Source: Flavobacteriaceae bacterium (lineage in GTDB: Bacteria > Bacteroidota > Bacteroidia > Flavobacteriales > Flavobacteriaceae). From it: 64,000 nt of DNA. The notes under the pieces were generated by a model, which saw only the letters and a list, made by a program, of their open reading frames with translations, had not been told where the DNA came from and made no database searches. The position numbers and the translations under genes were made by a program. Position 1 is the stretch's first letter. Every line of letters starts with the position of its first letter. Positions 7,744 to 16,934 of this stretch are shown here, piece after piece. The stretch covers positions 1 to 64,000 of the forward strand of contig JALRDO010000010.1 in the NCBI GenBank assembly GCA_023262185.1. Reading direction: 5' to 3'.

Positions 7744-8409
7744 ATGGCAAAGACGCAAACATCTTCGAATAAAGAGCTTAAAAATGTCATACTAGCTGCC
7801 TATATGGATATAGTCTTGGAATACGAAACACATCCTAAATCAGTTTACAAGTTCTGTAAGACTGCTAAGATTGAAGAGGCTTCTTTCTACGAGTATTTTA
7901 ATAGTATGGATGCAGTTGCTACCTCAGTGTGGAACACCTTTCATGAGAATACCCTTAACACTCTTGAAAAGAGCAAAGAATTCGAAGAATTTTCGAATCG
8001 TGAAAAAGTGCTAACCTATTTATTTGCGTTTTTTGAAAATCTTACTTTAAATCGTTCTTATGTGGCTTTTGTGCTTTCAGAGGTTCAGTCTAATTGGAAT
8101 GAATTAAGAATATTGAAGTCTTTAAGATCTCATTATAAAGGTTTTATTGAAGGCTTAATTGCTGATGAAAATGAGCAGAAGTCAAATGGTATATTCAAAT
8201 ACAACAAGCAGTTTTTCGCAGAAGCGGCTTGGGTCCAGTTTTTAATACTGCTGAAGTTTTACTTAAATGATGATTCTAAGGGCTTTGAAAAAACAGATGT
8301 TTTTATTGAAAAGTCGGTCAATACCGTGTTTGATGTTTTTGACAACACTCCGCTTGAGAGTGCTTTAGATCTTGGAAAGTTTCTTTTTAAAGAATCTTTT
8401 AGCTTGTAG
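7744..8409 (+). CDS. TetR-like transcriptional regulator
   Basis: The protein (221 residues) begins with a TetR-type helix-turn-helix (about residues 10-60; FCKTAKIEEASFYEYFNSMDAVATSVWN), where FYEYF corresponds to the usual recognition-helix end. An all-helical ligand or dimerisation domain follows. The stop overlaps the GTG start of the ABC1-kinase gene by one base, so the two are very probably co-transcribed. It likely controls the downstream kinase and KAS III-like genes; the ligand, perhaps a lipid or acyl-CoA, is a guess from context. Confidence 0.8.
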   Translation: MAKTQTSSNKELKNVILAAYMDIVLEYETHPKSVYKFCKTAKIEEASFYEYFNSMDAVATSVWNTFHENTLNTLEKSKEFEEFSNREKVLTYLFAFFENLTLNRSYVAFVLSEVQSNWNELRILKSLRSHYKGFIEGLIADENEQKSNGIFKYNKQFFAEAAWVQFLILLKFYLNDDSKGFEKTDVFIEKSVNTVFDVFDNTPLESALDLGKFLFKESFSL

Positions 8410-9725
8410 TGAAGTCGACCGATCGCATTCCTACCTCAAAATTGCAGCGTACCTCAAAACTTGTAGGTACGGGAGTACGTCTAGGCGCTAATTATCTCAA
8501 ATATTACGGACAGCGTTTAGTTGATGATGAACAAACAGCAAAAGAGCGGTTAAATGAAAATAACGCCGCTGATATTTATGATTCGCTAAAGGATCTTAAA
8601 GGAAGTGCTTTAAAGGTTGCTCAAATGTTGAGCATGGAGCGCAATATGCTTCCTCAGGCCTACGTTGAGCGTTTTTCGCTATCTCAGTTTTCTGTTCCTC
8701 CTCTGTCAGCACCACTCGTTCGAAAGACTTTGAAGCGCTATCTTAATGAAGATCCAGAACGTATATTTGACAGCTTTGACTACCAGGCCATGAATGCTGC
8801 TTCTATTGGCCAGGTACATCGCGCCTCTTCAGACGGAAGAGCTCTTGCCGTGAAGATTCAATATCCCGGAATCGCCGAAAGTATCCAAAGCGATTTGGCC
8901 CTGGTTAAGCCGATCGCATTGCGCATGTTTAATTTGGGAGCGAAGGAGTCTGAGAAGTATTTTAAAGAGGTTGAGGCCAAATTGCTCGAAGAAACCAACT
9001 ACGTTATCGAATTAAATCAGAGTAAGGAGATCACTCAGGCTTGTGCTCATATTGAAGGAGTCTCTTTTCCTGAGTACGTAGAGTCTTTATCTTCCGAAAG
9101 AGTGCTAACCATGACCTACGTCAAAGGAAAACCCCTAGGAGAGTGGGTAAAATCAGCATTCGAACAAGAAGTAGGTGATAAGATTGGCCAGGCCCTATGG
9201 GATTTTTACATGTTTCAGATTCACGGATTGCGCAAGGTTCATGCTGATCCGCATCCAGGAAATTTTCTTATCGGAGAAAGCCACGAATTAATCGTCATTG
9301 ACTTTGGATGTATAAAAGAACTCTCTGAAGATTTTTATGTTCCCTATTTTGAATTAACGGATCAGGCCACTCAATCGAACGAGTCATTATTTATTGATAA
9401 ACTTTACGAGCTAGAAATGCTGGTACCTTCAGATGGCCACAAAGAAGTCGCTTACTTTACCAAACTGTATAAGGATTTGTTACAACTTTTCACTTCGCCC
9501 TTTAATCGAGACTCCTTTGATTTCGGGGACCCTACATTTTGGGAGGGCATCGGAAAGATGGCTGCTTTTTTTGCCAATGACGAGCAATTGAGAACGATGA
9601 ATGCCAATCGAGGTTCTAAACATTTTCTATACATGAATCGCACCTTTTTTGGGTTATACAATCTGCTTTACGATCTAAAGGCTAAGGTTGACACTAAGGC
9701 CTTTCAGCGTTATATAATCGATTAA
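8409..9725 (+). CDS. ABC1/AarF/UbiB-family atypical kinase
   Basis: The protein (438 residues) has the family motifs in order: the KxGQ region (here KVAQ at 69-72), the A-rich loop MNAASIGQVHRA, the ion-pair Lys in LAVKIQYPG, the catalytic HADPHPGN and the metal-binding VIDFGCIKEL. Family members are ATPases or kinases supporting isoprenoid-quinone and other lipid biosynthesis. The start is GTG, overlapping the TetR stop. The Gly-to-Ala change in KxGQ is unlike the best-studied homologues. Neighbouring a KAS III-like gene, it may act in a lipid pathway, though the substrate is unknown. Confidence 0.87.
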   Translation: MKSTDRIPTSKLQRTSKLVGTGVRLGANYLKYYGQRLVDDEQTAKERLNENNAADIYDSLKDLKGSALKVAQMLSMERNMLPQAYVERFSLSQFSVPPLSAPLVRKTLKRYLNEDPERIFDSFDYQAMNAASIGQVHRASSDGRALAVKIQYPGIAESIQSDLALVKPIALRMFNLGAKESEKYFKEVEAKLLEETNYVIELNQSKEITQACAHIEGVSFPEYVESLSSERVLTMTYVKGKPLGEWVKSAFEQEVGDKIGQALWDFYMFQIHGLRKVHADPHPGNFLIGESHELIVIDFGCIKELSEDFYVPYFELTDQATQSNESLFIDKLYELEMLVPSDGHKEVAYFTKLYKDLLQLFTSPFNRDSFDFGDPTFWEGIGKMAAFFANDEQLRTMNANRGSKHFLYMNRTFFGLYNLLYDLKAKVDTKAFQRYIID

Positions 9726-9755
9726 TCGTACCTTATTTGAATTAAATTTTTAGCG

Positions 9756-10763
9756 ATGTATACTTCTTTTATAAACGGACTCGGCCACTACGTGCCTGAA
9801 AATCGTATCACTAATGATGACTTGTCACAGTGGATGGAGACAAGTGATGAATGGATCCAAGAGCGCACGGGTATCGAGGAGCGCCGTTTTGCAGTAAAAG
9901 GAGAGGATACGACGACCTCAATGGGGGTTAAGGCAGCCAAAGTGGCTATTGAACGTTCTACCGTTTCAAAAGACGATATTGATTTTATCATTTTTGCCAC
10001 CCTGAGTCCTGATTATTACTTTCCAGGACCGGGAGTGTTGGTTCAGCGAGACCTAGAGATTGGAACCGTTGGTGCATTAGATGTCAGAAACCAATGTTCT
10101 GGCTTTGTATATGCGCTCTCTGTAGCGGATCAATTCATTCGAAGCGGCATGTATAAAAACATATTGGTTATTGGCTCTGAACTGCACTCACACGGGTTAG
10201 ATATGACGACGAGAGGGAGATCGGTGTCTGTAATTTTTGGAGACGGTGCAGGGGCAGCTGTGGTATCAAGAAGTGACAGTGCTCAAAGCCAGATATTATC
10301 TTCTCACTTGCATTCTGAGGGTCAGCATGCAGAAGAGTTGGCGCTCATTGCCCCAGGTATGGGTAAGCGATGGGTCTCGGATATTCTCGCAGAAAATGAC
10401 CCCAATGACGTGTCTTACATGCCTTATATGAACGGTCAATTTGTCTTTAAGCATGCCGTTGTTCGTTTTGCTGAGGTCATTCACGAAGGCCTTTCACACA
10501 ATGGCCTCACCACTGAAGATATTGATATGTTGATTCCTCACCAGGCCAACTTACGTATTGCGCAATTCATCCAAAAGAAGTTTAAGTTGAGCGACGACCG
10601 GGTCCATAACAACATCATGAAATACGGTAACACCACCGCTGCATCGATTCCAATAGCACTCACAGAGACCTGGGAACTGGGTAAGATCAAAAGGGGAGAT
10701 CTTGTCGTCTTAGCCGCGTTCGGCTCTGGATTTACTTGGGGAAGTGTGATTATGCGGTTCTAA
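9756..10763 (+). CDS. FabH-like 3-oxoacyl-ACP synthase III family protein
   Basis: The protein (335 residues) has the thiolase-fold KAS III catalytic triad: C114 in RNQCSGFVYA, H262 in IPHQANLRIAQ and N292 in KYGNTTAASIP, plus FGDGAGAAVV. FabH condenses acetyl-CoA with malonyl-ACP to begin fatty-acid synthesis; related enzymes use longer acyl chains or make other condensation products. It lies 30 bases after the ABC1-kinase gene rather than in a fab/plsX operon, so it may be a specialised paralogue. The gene symbol is withheld. Its 3' end overlaps the convergent symporter gene by 14 bases. Confidence 0.85.
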   Translation: MYTSFINGLGHYVPENRITNDDLSQWMETSDEWIQERTGIEERRFAVKGEDTTTSMGVKAAKVAIERSTVSKDDIDFIIFATLSPDYYFPGPGVLVQRDLEIGTVGALDVRNQCSGFVYALSVADQFIRSGMYKNILVIGSELHSHGLDMTTRGRSVSVIFGDGAGAAVVSRSDSAQSQILSSHLHSEGQHAEELALIAPGMGKRWVSDILAENDPNDVSYMPYMNGQFVFKHAVVRFAEVIHEGLSHNGLTTEDIDMLIPHQANLRIAQFIQKKFKLSDDRVHNNIMKYGNTTAASIPIALTETWELGKIKRGDLVVLAAFGSGFTWGSVIMRF

Positions 10764-12222
10764 GCTTAGGTTTTTTAATGAGATAAAGGCCTATAAAGGT
10801 GAGCAAGCCGTTTAAAGGGAGTAACTCGTACCCTAATTGATACCCTCCTAGAGTTGCCGCGTCAAGACTACCAAGTAACGCGATAGAGGTCACTGAAAGT
10901 AGGGCGACTACGCCCACCCAACGCTCTTTGATCTGATAGGGTGTTAAAATGCCAAAAGCAAATATGCCCAGGAGCGGACCGTAGGTGTAACCGGCAATCG
11001 TCAGTAAACTATCAATAACGCTGTCACTCAAGAAATAGGTGAAGCTTATGATTACGCCTATCAGCAATACGGCTATTCCGAGATGTACTTGTTTTCTTCT
11101 CTTTACCTGAATCTCTTCATCGTGCTGATCGAGTGCCAAAAAGTCTAAGCAAAACGAGGTGGTTAAGGCAGTTAAGGCGCTGTCTGCACTACTGTAAGCT
11201 GCGGCAATGAGTCCGAGGAAAAAGGTGATTCCTATACCCAAACCAAGGGAGTGATTCAAGGCTATTTCAGGAAATAAGAGGTCTGTCTTTACCACACCAT
11301 TTGAGGTCGGAATGGGGATGTTTTGAACATCGCTGTAGTGAAAAAGAAGACTGCCTAAGAAGACGAATAGTCCCGTGACTAAAATAAGAACGAGACTAAA
11401 TACAATCATATTGAGTTGTGCCTCTTTCAGATTCTTGCAGCTCAAGTTCTTTTGCATCATATCTTGATCTAACCCTGTCATTGCTATGGTGATGAAGGCT
11501 CCACCAATGAATGATTTGAAAAAATAACTCTTCTGCATAGGGTCATCGAACACAAAAATCTGGTGGTAGTTTTTAAATGCATCCGAACTCATAAACGATA
11601 GGGCAGAGGTGTCGAGCTGCTGAAGAATGAGTACAGTGGTGAGGCCGAGTGCACTTAGCATAAATAGAGTTTGCAGCGTATCGGTAATTACGATGGTTTT
11701 AATCCCTCCTCTAAAGGTATAGGCGTAGATGAGCGCTACAGATACAACTACGGTGAGTTCTATAGGAATGCCAAAAGATTCGAATACAAAATGGTGTAAC
11801 ACAATCGCTACGAGGTACAAGCGAAAAGCCGCTCCTAAAACCCGCGAGAGAAAAAAGAAAAAGGCACCGATTTTTTGACTCTTAGATCCAAATCGATCTC
11901 CTAAGTATTCATAAATCGAGCGCAAGCCCATTTTATAGTACAGTGGGAGCAGTACGTAGGCGATAACGAGGTACCCGAAAAAATATCCAAAGACGACTTG
12001 GAGGTAGGTGAACTGAGTGGCTCCCACCCAACCCGGAACAGAAATAAAAGTGACTCCTGACAATGAGGCCCCTACCATTCCGAAGGCCACTAAGTACCAT
12101 TTAGAACTTTTGCCTGCACTGTAAAAGGTTTCGTTGCTATCGTTCTTGCCGGTGAAGAAAGAAATGAGGAATAAGAGTCCGAAATAGAGTAGAAGAAGTA
12201 TGCTGATTTGGATCGAAGTCAT
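10750..12222 (-). CDS. Sodium:solute symporter (SSS family)
   Basis: The protein (490 residues) has about 13 predicted membrane helices and the SSS-family pattern: an early ISFFTGKNDSNETFYSAGKSS, then GASLSGVTFISVPG, LYYKMGLRSIYEYLGDRFG, and AAAYSSADSALTALTTSFCLD in the sodium-site region. It imports a small solute driven by sodium. The substrate cannot be told from sequence; the closest memory is of uncharacterised Bacteroidota SSS transporters. It is a single gene divergent from recR with only 24 bases between start codons. Confidence 0.9.
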   Translation of the reverse strand: MTSIQISILLLLYFGLLFLISFFTGKNDSNETFYSAGKSSKWYLVAFGMVGASLSGVTFISVPGWVGATQFTYLQVVFGYFFGYLVIAYVLLPLYYKMGLRSIYEYLGDRFGSKSQKIGAFFFFLSRVLGAAFRLYLVAIVLHHFVFESFGIPIELTVVVSVALIYAYTFRGGIKTIVITDTLQTLFMLSALGLTTVLILQQLDTSALSFMSSDAFKNYHQIFVFDDPMQKSYFFKSFIGGAFITIAMTGLDQDMMQKNLSCKNLKEAQLNMIVFSLVLILVTGLFVFLGSLLFHYSDVQNIPIPTSNGVVKTDLLFPEIALNHSLGLGIGITFFLGLIAAAYSSADSALTALTTSFCLDFLALDQHDEEIQVKRRKQVHLGIAVLLIGVIISFTYFLSDSVIDSLLTIAGYTYGPLLGIFAFGILTPYQIKERWVGVVALLSVTSIALLGSLDAATLGGYQLGYELLPLNGLLTFIGLYLIKKPKLRTA

Positions 12223-12234
12223 AGGTGTTCGCCG

Positions 12235-12242
12235 TATTTTTG
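12235..12242 (+). promoter_or_regulatory. -7 promoter element 4 bases before recR
   Basis: TATTTTTG matches TAnnTTTG and ends 4 bases before the recR ATG, so transcription would start at or next to the start codon. The same TATTTTTGAATTATG string recurs before the gene at 20232. Confidence 0.45.
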
Positions 12243-12246
12243 AATT

Positions 12247-12852
12247 ATGGAATACGGTTCTAAGTTATTGGAAAAAGCGGTAGATCACATTGCTCAGCTT
12301 CCGGGTATAGGAAAAAGAACCGCGTTGAGGTTGGCTCTTCATTTGCTTCAACGTCCAGAAACTCAGGCCTTGGATCTTGCGGACGCCCTCAAATCTTTAC
12401 GTTTAGAAATTCGACATTGTAAAAAATGCAATGCACTCTCTGATGATGAGCTGTGTGTTATTTGTTCAGATCCAAGACGTGATGAACGTTTGGTTTGTAT
12501 AGTAGAAGATATCCGAGACGTATTGGCTATAGAAGCTACGGCCGAATACAAGGGACTATATCACGTTTTAGGGGGTAAAATTTCGCCCATGGACGGTATA
12601 GGTCCTTCAGATTTGTCTATAACAGGCTTAGTCGAGCGATTGAAGACAGAGGTTGTAGACGAAGTGATTTTTGCCCTAAGTGCTTCAATGGAAGGAGACA
12701 CAACTCAGTTTTATATCCACAAGCAACTCAAAGAATTTTCAGTCAAGTGTAGCACTTTAGCTAGAGGCTTGGCTGTAGGTGATGAGCTGCAATACGCAGA
12801 TGAAATTACCCTGGGCCGCAGTATCAGTAATCGTGTTTTACTGCAAGATTAG
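12247..12852 (+). CDS. recR: Recombination protein RecR
   Basis: The protein (201 residues, normal length) has the N-terminal helix-hairpin-helix ([17 protein letters not shown]), the four-Cys zinc finger C58/C61/C70/C73, and a Toprim domain beginning at [16 protein letters not shown]. RecR acts with RecF and RecO to load RecA on gapped DNA. A -7 element just upstream suggests a leaderless transcript. The E2 gene follows 27 bases later but has its own promoter-like element. Confidence 0.97.
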   Translation: MEYGSKLLEKAVDHIAQLPGIGKRTALRLALHLLQRPETQALDLADALKSLRLEIRHCKKCNALSDDELCVICSDPRRDERLVCIVEDIRDVLAIEATAEYKGLYHVLGGKISPMDGIGPSDLSITGLVERLKTEVVDEVIFALSASMEGDTTQFYIHKQLKEFSVKCSTLARGLAVGDELQYADEITLGRSISNRVLLQD

Positions 12853-12866
12853 TTGAACTGAATTCC

Positions 12867-12874
12867 TAACTTTG
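12867..12874 (+). promoter_or_regulatory. -7 promoter element 5 bases before the E2 gene
   Basis: TAACTTTG matches TAnnTTTG; the E2 start codon follows after 5 bases. A properly spaced -33 box is not evident. Confidence 0.35.
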
Positions 12875-12879
12875 CTTTT

Positions 12880-14274
12880 ATGCCAAAGATTGAAGTTGTC
12901 TTACCAGAAATGGGACAAGGTGTTGTTGATGCCACGGTGATCGCCTGGCTCAAAAACATTGGGGACACTGTGAACGTTGATGAGGCGGTGGTAGAGGTTG
13001 CCACAGACAAGGTAGATTCTGAGGTAGTTTCAGAAGTCTCGGGTACTATCGTTGAGCTCTGTGCAAAAGCTGATGAGGTGGTTAAGGTTGGACAACCCTT
13101 ATTCATCGTCTCGACAGAGGGTTCTGAAGGTAACGTTGAGCCGGAACAGGACATACGAGAGCTCACTGAGAAAGATGCAGTGCCGGTCGCGGATAAGCAG
13201 CCTGAAGCAAAAAGTGTCGATCACGAATCGGTAGCAAACATTGAGCGCTTTACGCAAGTGGTGAGTAAGCAACCGTATCGTGCTGCTACAGCTACAGGTC
13301 AAACCAAAGGATTTCTTTCTCCATTGGTGCGTAGTATTGCAGAACAAGAAGGATTAACCGCAGCTGAACTGGATCAAATTGAAGGAACAGGTCTAGACCA
13401 TCGCATAACCAAAGACGACATACTTCTCTATATTTCTAAGCGAAACGCTAGTCCATCAGCATCGATTGAGTTTAGTTCGCCTGTTGAGGCAAATGCTGTT
13501 TCTGATGAAAAGCTGCAACCTACCCAGGTTGCTCTCCAAGCAGTAGTTCGCCTAGAGACGGCGGAGGGTGACGAAAGAATAGCGCTTAACCGCATGGCAA
13601 AGCTCACTGCAAAAAATATGATGCAGAGCGTCTTAACTTCGGCACATGTTCAGAGCTTTATTGAAGTAGATGTGACCAATGTGGTAGAATGGAGGGCGAG
13701 TGTAAAACAAGAATTTGAGCGCATAGAAGGAGAGAAATTAACCTTCACTCCAATCTTTATGGAGGCGGTTTCACGCGCCTTAAAGGCGTATCCGAAAATG
13801 AACATTCAGTTCGATGGAGAAACCGTAATTCAGAAAAAAGCCATCAATATTGGAATGGCTGCAGCACTCGAAGATGGCAATCTTATTGTTCCAGTAATAC
13901 GCGAGGCAGACACGTTAAATCTTTCTGGTCTAGCTAGAAAAGTCAATGATTTGGCACATCGGGCTAGAACAAATGCCTTAAAACCAGCTGAGGTAATGAA
14001 CGCGACCTACACGGTAACTAATATAGGATCGTTCGGAAGTGTTTTTGGAACACCCATTATACCGCAACCTCAAGTAGGGATACTTGCCATTGGTGCAATT
14101 CGTAAGATTCCTTCTGTGGTAGAGACTGAACAAGGAGAATTCGTAGGAATCCGTCACAAAATGTATTTGTCGCACTCCTACGATCACCGTGTAGTGAATG
14201 GAGCGCTCGGAGGGCTCTTTATAAAGTATATAGCCGACTATCTTGAGAATTGGGATCCAAAGAGAGCGGTTTAA
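12880..14274 (+). CDS. 2-oxoacid dehydrogenase E2 component (dihydrolipoyl acyltransferase)
   Basis: The protein (464 residues) has an N-terminal lipoyl domain (lipoyl Lys in ATDKVDSE), an E3-binding domain (about 146-182; LSPLVRSIAEQEGL, GRITKDD-like IEGTGLDHRITKDDI) and a C-terminal catalytic domain. Such E2 subunits transfer acyl groups from E1 to CoA in pyruvate, 2-oxoglutarate or branched-chain complexes; the sequence looks nearest to the branched-chain/pyruvate type. The catalytic HxxxDG motif reads H436-R-V-V-N440-G, so the usual Asp is Asn. No E1 genes adjoin it; an E3 (lpd) lies at 57981-59369. Confidence 0.9.
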   Translation: MPKIEVVLPEMGQGVVDATVIAWLKNIGDTVNVDEAVVEVATDKVDSEVVSEVSGTIVELCAKADEVVKVGQPLFIVSTEGSEGNVEPEQDIRELTEKDAVPVADKQPEAKSVDHESVANIERFTQVVSKQPYRAATATGQTKGFLSPLVRSIAEQEGLTAAELDQIEGTGLDHRITKDDILLYISKRNASPSASIEFSSPVEANAVSDEKLQPTQVALQAVVRLETAEGDERIALNRMAKLTAKNMMQSVLTSAHVQSFIEVDVTNVVEWRASVKQEFERIEGEKLTFTPIFMEAVSRALKAYPKMNIQFDGETVIQKKAINIGMAAALEDGNLIVPVIREADTLNLSGLARKVNDLAHRARTNALKPAEVMNATYTVTNIGSFGSVFGTPIIPQPQVGILAIGAIRKIPSVVETEQGEFVGIRHKMYLSHSYDHRVVNGALGGLFIKYIADYLENWDPKRAV

Positions 14275-14279
14275 TTTTG
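14272..14279 (+). promoter_or_regulatory. -7 promoter element before the exonuclease gene
   Basis: TAATTTTG matches TAnnTTTG and overlaps the end of the E2 gene. It ends 10 bases before the ATG at 14290. Confidence 0.4.
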
Positions 14280-14289
14280 AATAAGGCTT

Positions 14290-15051
14290 ATGGCGTTAAC
14301 GCTCAAAAAACCAATTTGTTTTTTTGACCTCGAGACAACGGGGACCAATATTGTTAAAGACCGAATCGTCGAAATTGCGATCCTTAAGGTTTTTCCGAAC
14401 GGAAACAAGCAACAGTTTAGCTGGGTAGTCAACCCTGAAATCGAAATCCCAGATGAGGTGGTTGCCGTACACGGTATTTCTAATGAAAAAGTGGTCAACG
14501 AACCCACCTTTAAGGCCCTGTCTAAAACGATTTATGACCTGATAAAAGACAGTGATCTCTCTGGTTTTAATTGCGATCGTTTCGATATACCTCTTCTGGT
14601 AGAAGAGTTTTTACGCGCTGGAATCGACGTCGACCTTAAGAAAATGCTCTCAGTGGACGTTCAAACGATTTTTCATAAAATGGAGCAACGAACACTCTCA
14701 GCTGCCTATAAATTTTACTGTGATAAACAGCTTGAAAATGCGCATTCGGCGCTTGCTGACACCGAGGCGACCTATGAGGTGCTTCTTGCCCAACTTGAAC
14801 GGTATAGCGACTTACCTCAAACCGTTACTGAGTTGTCTGAGTTTACGGTAAGAAGAGACCGCGTAGATTTTGCGGGGCAGCTAGCCTTAGATGAAGAAGG
14901 AGATCCGGTTTTCAATTTCGGTAAACACAAAGGAACGAAAGTTAGGGTAGTATTAGAACAAGAACCCGGATACTTCGGATGGATCCTTAATGCCGACTTT
15001 CCGCTTCATACCAAAAAAGTATTGACACAAATTAAATTAGGGACGTATTAA
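14290..15051 (+). CDS. DnaQ-like 3'-5' exonuclease with ExoX-like C-terminal domain
   Basis: The protein (253 residues) has the DEDD exonuclease motifs: FFDLETTG (D13, E15), then GFNCDRFDIPLL, and AHSALADTEATYEVL supplying the last His and Asp. After about residue 215 comes FNFGKHKG and GYFGWILNADFP, resembling the small C-terminal domain of exonuclease X-type proteins. It probably trims DNA 3' ends in repair or proofreading. This gene followed by FAH hydrolase and cinA is an arrangement I recall from many Bacteroidota. Confidence 0.9.
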   Translation: MALTLKKPICFFDLETTGTNIVKDRIVEIAILKVFPNGNKQQFSWVVNPEIEIPDEVVAVHGISNEKVVNEPTFKALSKTIYDLIKDSDLSGFNCDRFDIPLLVEEFLRAGIDVDLKKMLSVDVQTIFHKMEQRTLSAAYKFYCDKQLENAHSALADTEATYEVLLAQLERYSDLPQTVTELSEFTVRRDRVDFAGQLALDEEGDPVFNFGKHKGTKVRVVLEQEPGYFGWILNADFPLHTKKVLTQIKLGTY

Positions 15052-15062
15052 ATTCTTTTGAC

Positions 15063-15674
15063 ATGAAGCTTATTTGTATCGGTAGAAACTACACTGCACA
15101 TATAGAAGAATTAGAAAACGAGCGTCCGAAGGATCCGGTCATCTTCATGAAACCGGACTCTGCGATATTACCCAAAGAGCAAGATTTCTACATTCCGGAG
15201 TTCACACAATCCTTGCATTACGAGGTTGAAGTTTTGGTGAAAATCCACAAGGTCGGAAAGCACATTGCTCCCGCATTTGCGCACAAGTATTACGATGAGA
15301 TCAGTCTTGGGATCGATTTCACGGCTCGAGATGTACAAGATGAGCTCAAGAAGAAGGGGCTCCCATGGGAAAAGGCCAAAGCATTTGATGGATCTGCGGT
15401 CATCGGTAAATGGGTTTCTAAAAGCAATTACGGGTCTATAGATCACCTTACGTTTAGTCTGCAAAAGAATCAAGAGGTGGTGCAGCAAGCAAGTACAGAA
15501 TTAATGTTATGGAAAGTGGATGAGCTTATCGCTTACGTTTCGTCCTTTTTCACCTTAAAAAAAGGAGATATTATTTTCACCGGAACCCCTGCAGGAGTTG
15601 GTACTGTAGCTTCTGGGGATTACCTCGAAGGCTTCATTGAGTGTGAGCCATTTTTTGACTTAAAAATTAAGTGA
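15063..15674 (+). CDS. Fumarylacetoacetate hydrolase (FAH) family protein
   Basis: The protein (203 residues) is a short FAH-fold enzyme. Metal-binding and fold motifs include VIFMKPDSAI, HYEVEVLVKI, GIDFTARDVQDELK, WEKAKAFDGSAVIG and GDIIFTGTPAGVG. Relatives hydrolyse or decarboxylate 2-oxo acids such as fumarylpyruvate, acylpyruvates or oxaloacetate; the real substrate is not clear. Its stop overlaps or nearly touches the start of cinA, so the two are likely expressed together. Confidence 0.88.
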   Translation: MKLICIGRNYTAHIEELENERPKDPVIFMKPDSAILPKEQDFYIPEFTQSLHYEVEVLVKIHKVGKHIAPAFAHKYYDEISLGIDFTARDVQDELKKKGLPWEKAKAFDGSAVIGKWVSKSNYGSIDHLTFSLQKNQEVVQQASTELMLWKVDELIAYVSSFFTLKKGDIIFTGTPAGVGTVASGDYLEGFIECEPFFDLKIK

Positions 15675-15682
15675 AACCTCAA

Positions 15683-16927
15683 ATGAAGGTAGAGCTCTTA
15701 AGCATCGGCGATGAGTTATTGATCGGACAAGTGGTCAATACCAATGCGAGCTATATTGCGGCTCAGCTCAACACGATCGGGCTTGAAGTGGCCTATATTT
15801 CGGTTTGCGGCGATTCACATGAGGCCATAATCGAGGCTTTGCAAACCGCGCATAAGAGAGCCTCCCTTATTCTTGTGACGGGTGGATTAGGACCCACCAA
15901 AGACGACCTTACCAAAGAAGCTATTTGCGACTTTTTTGACGATCGCCTTGAAGAAAATAAGGAGGTTCTGGCGCATATCATGCACCTCTTTGAGACGCAT
16001 ATTCAGACGCCAATTCGACCAGCAAATTTGACCCAAGCACTTCTTCCGTCGAAAGCAGTGGTCTTAAAGAATGGTGTAGGAACCGCTTCTGGAATGTGGT
16101 TTGAACGCGATAAAAAAATTACCGTTTTTTTACCCGGAGTGCCCCGTGAGATGCAATACGTCCTAGAACACGAATTACTAGACCGCCTAGGGGGTTTGAG
16201 TAGCCTCAGTATTCGGCATAGAACATTGCTTACCTATGGGTTAGGAGAAAGTGCCATTGCTGAACGAATCGACGCTGTAGTTTCAGATTTGCCTGACGGA
16301 CTTTCGTTAGCCTACCTTCCTAATTTTGGAAGGGTGCGATTACGACTTACCGCAAAGGATCATGATCAAAAAAAGGTAGAGGCTCTTCTTCAGGTATTTG
16401 GAGACCGCATAGCTGCTGAGCTCGCGGATATTTATTTTGGAGACGAAGAACAAGGAGGATTGGCTCCTCAGCTGTTGAATCTTGCACTACAAAAGCAGCT
16501 TACCGTAGCGAGTTGTGAAAGCTGCACAGGAGGTCGCATTGCTTCTTATCTTACTGCTATTCCCGGAGCATCTTCTATTTTTGTTTCAGGTCTAGTGGCC
16601 TATCAAACGGCTCAAAAGACGCAATTATTAGGTATTTCTCCTGAACTCATAGAAACCTACAGTGTGGTCAGTACTGAGGTTGCTGAAGAAATGGCTCAGG
16701 CCACTCGCCTAAAAACTGGCGCCTCAATAGCAGTTTCTACCACTGGAAATGCTGGACCAGAAAAGGGTGATTCTGATGTCGATGTAGGAACTGTCTTTAT
16801 CGGAATAAGCACCGAAGAGCATACTTTCGCTCATGAATTTAATTTTGGAAACTTACGCGAAAGGGTAGTTGAAAAGGCGAGTTTAAAGGCTTTAGAGATG
16901 CTTTATCGAGAAATTGCAAAAAAATAA
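15683..16927 (+). CDS. cinA: CinA-family protein (nicotinamide-nucleotide amidase type)
   Basis: The protein has an N-terminal molybdopterin-binding-like (COG1058) domain (LLSIGDELLIGQVVNTN, TGGLGPTKDDLTKE, FLPGVPREM) and a C-terminal CinA amidase domain (SCESCTGGRIASYLTAIPG, STTGNAGP). CinA-type enzymes deamidate nicotinamide mononucleotide and cleave ADP-ribose in NAD recycling. A GTG at 15671 would add four residues and overlap the FAH gene stop; I prefer the ATG at 15683 because homologues begin at this point. The protein is 414 residues from this start, normal for the two-domain form. Confidence 0.93.
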   Translation: MKVELLSIGDELLIGQVVNTNASYIAAQLNTIGLEVAYISVCGDSHEAIIEALQTAHKRASLILVTGGLGPTKDDLTKEAICDFFDDRLEENKEVLAHIMHLFETHIQTPIRPANLTQALLPSKAVVLKNGVGTASGMWFERDKKITVFLPGVPREMQYVLEHELLDRLGGLSSLSIRHRTLLTYGLGESAIAERIDAVVSDLPDGLSLAYLPNFGRVRLRLTAKDHDQKKVEALLQVFGDRIAAELADIYFGDEEQGGLAPQLLNLALQKQLTVASCESCTGGRIASYLTAIPGASSIFVSGLVAYQTAQKTQLLGISPELIETYSVVSTEVAEEMAQATRLKTGASIAVSTTGNAGPEKGDSDVDVGTVFIGISTEEHTFAHEFNFGNLRERVVEKASLKALEMLYREIAKK

Positions 16928-16934
16928 TTCACAC

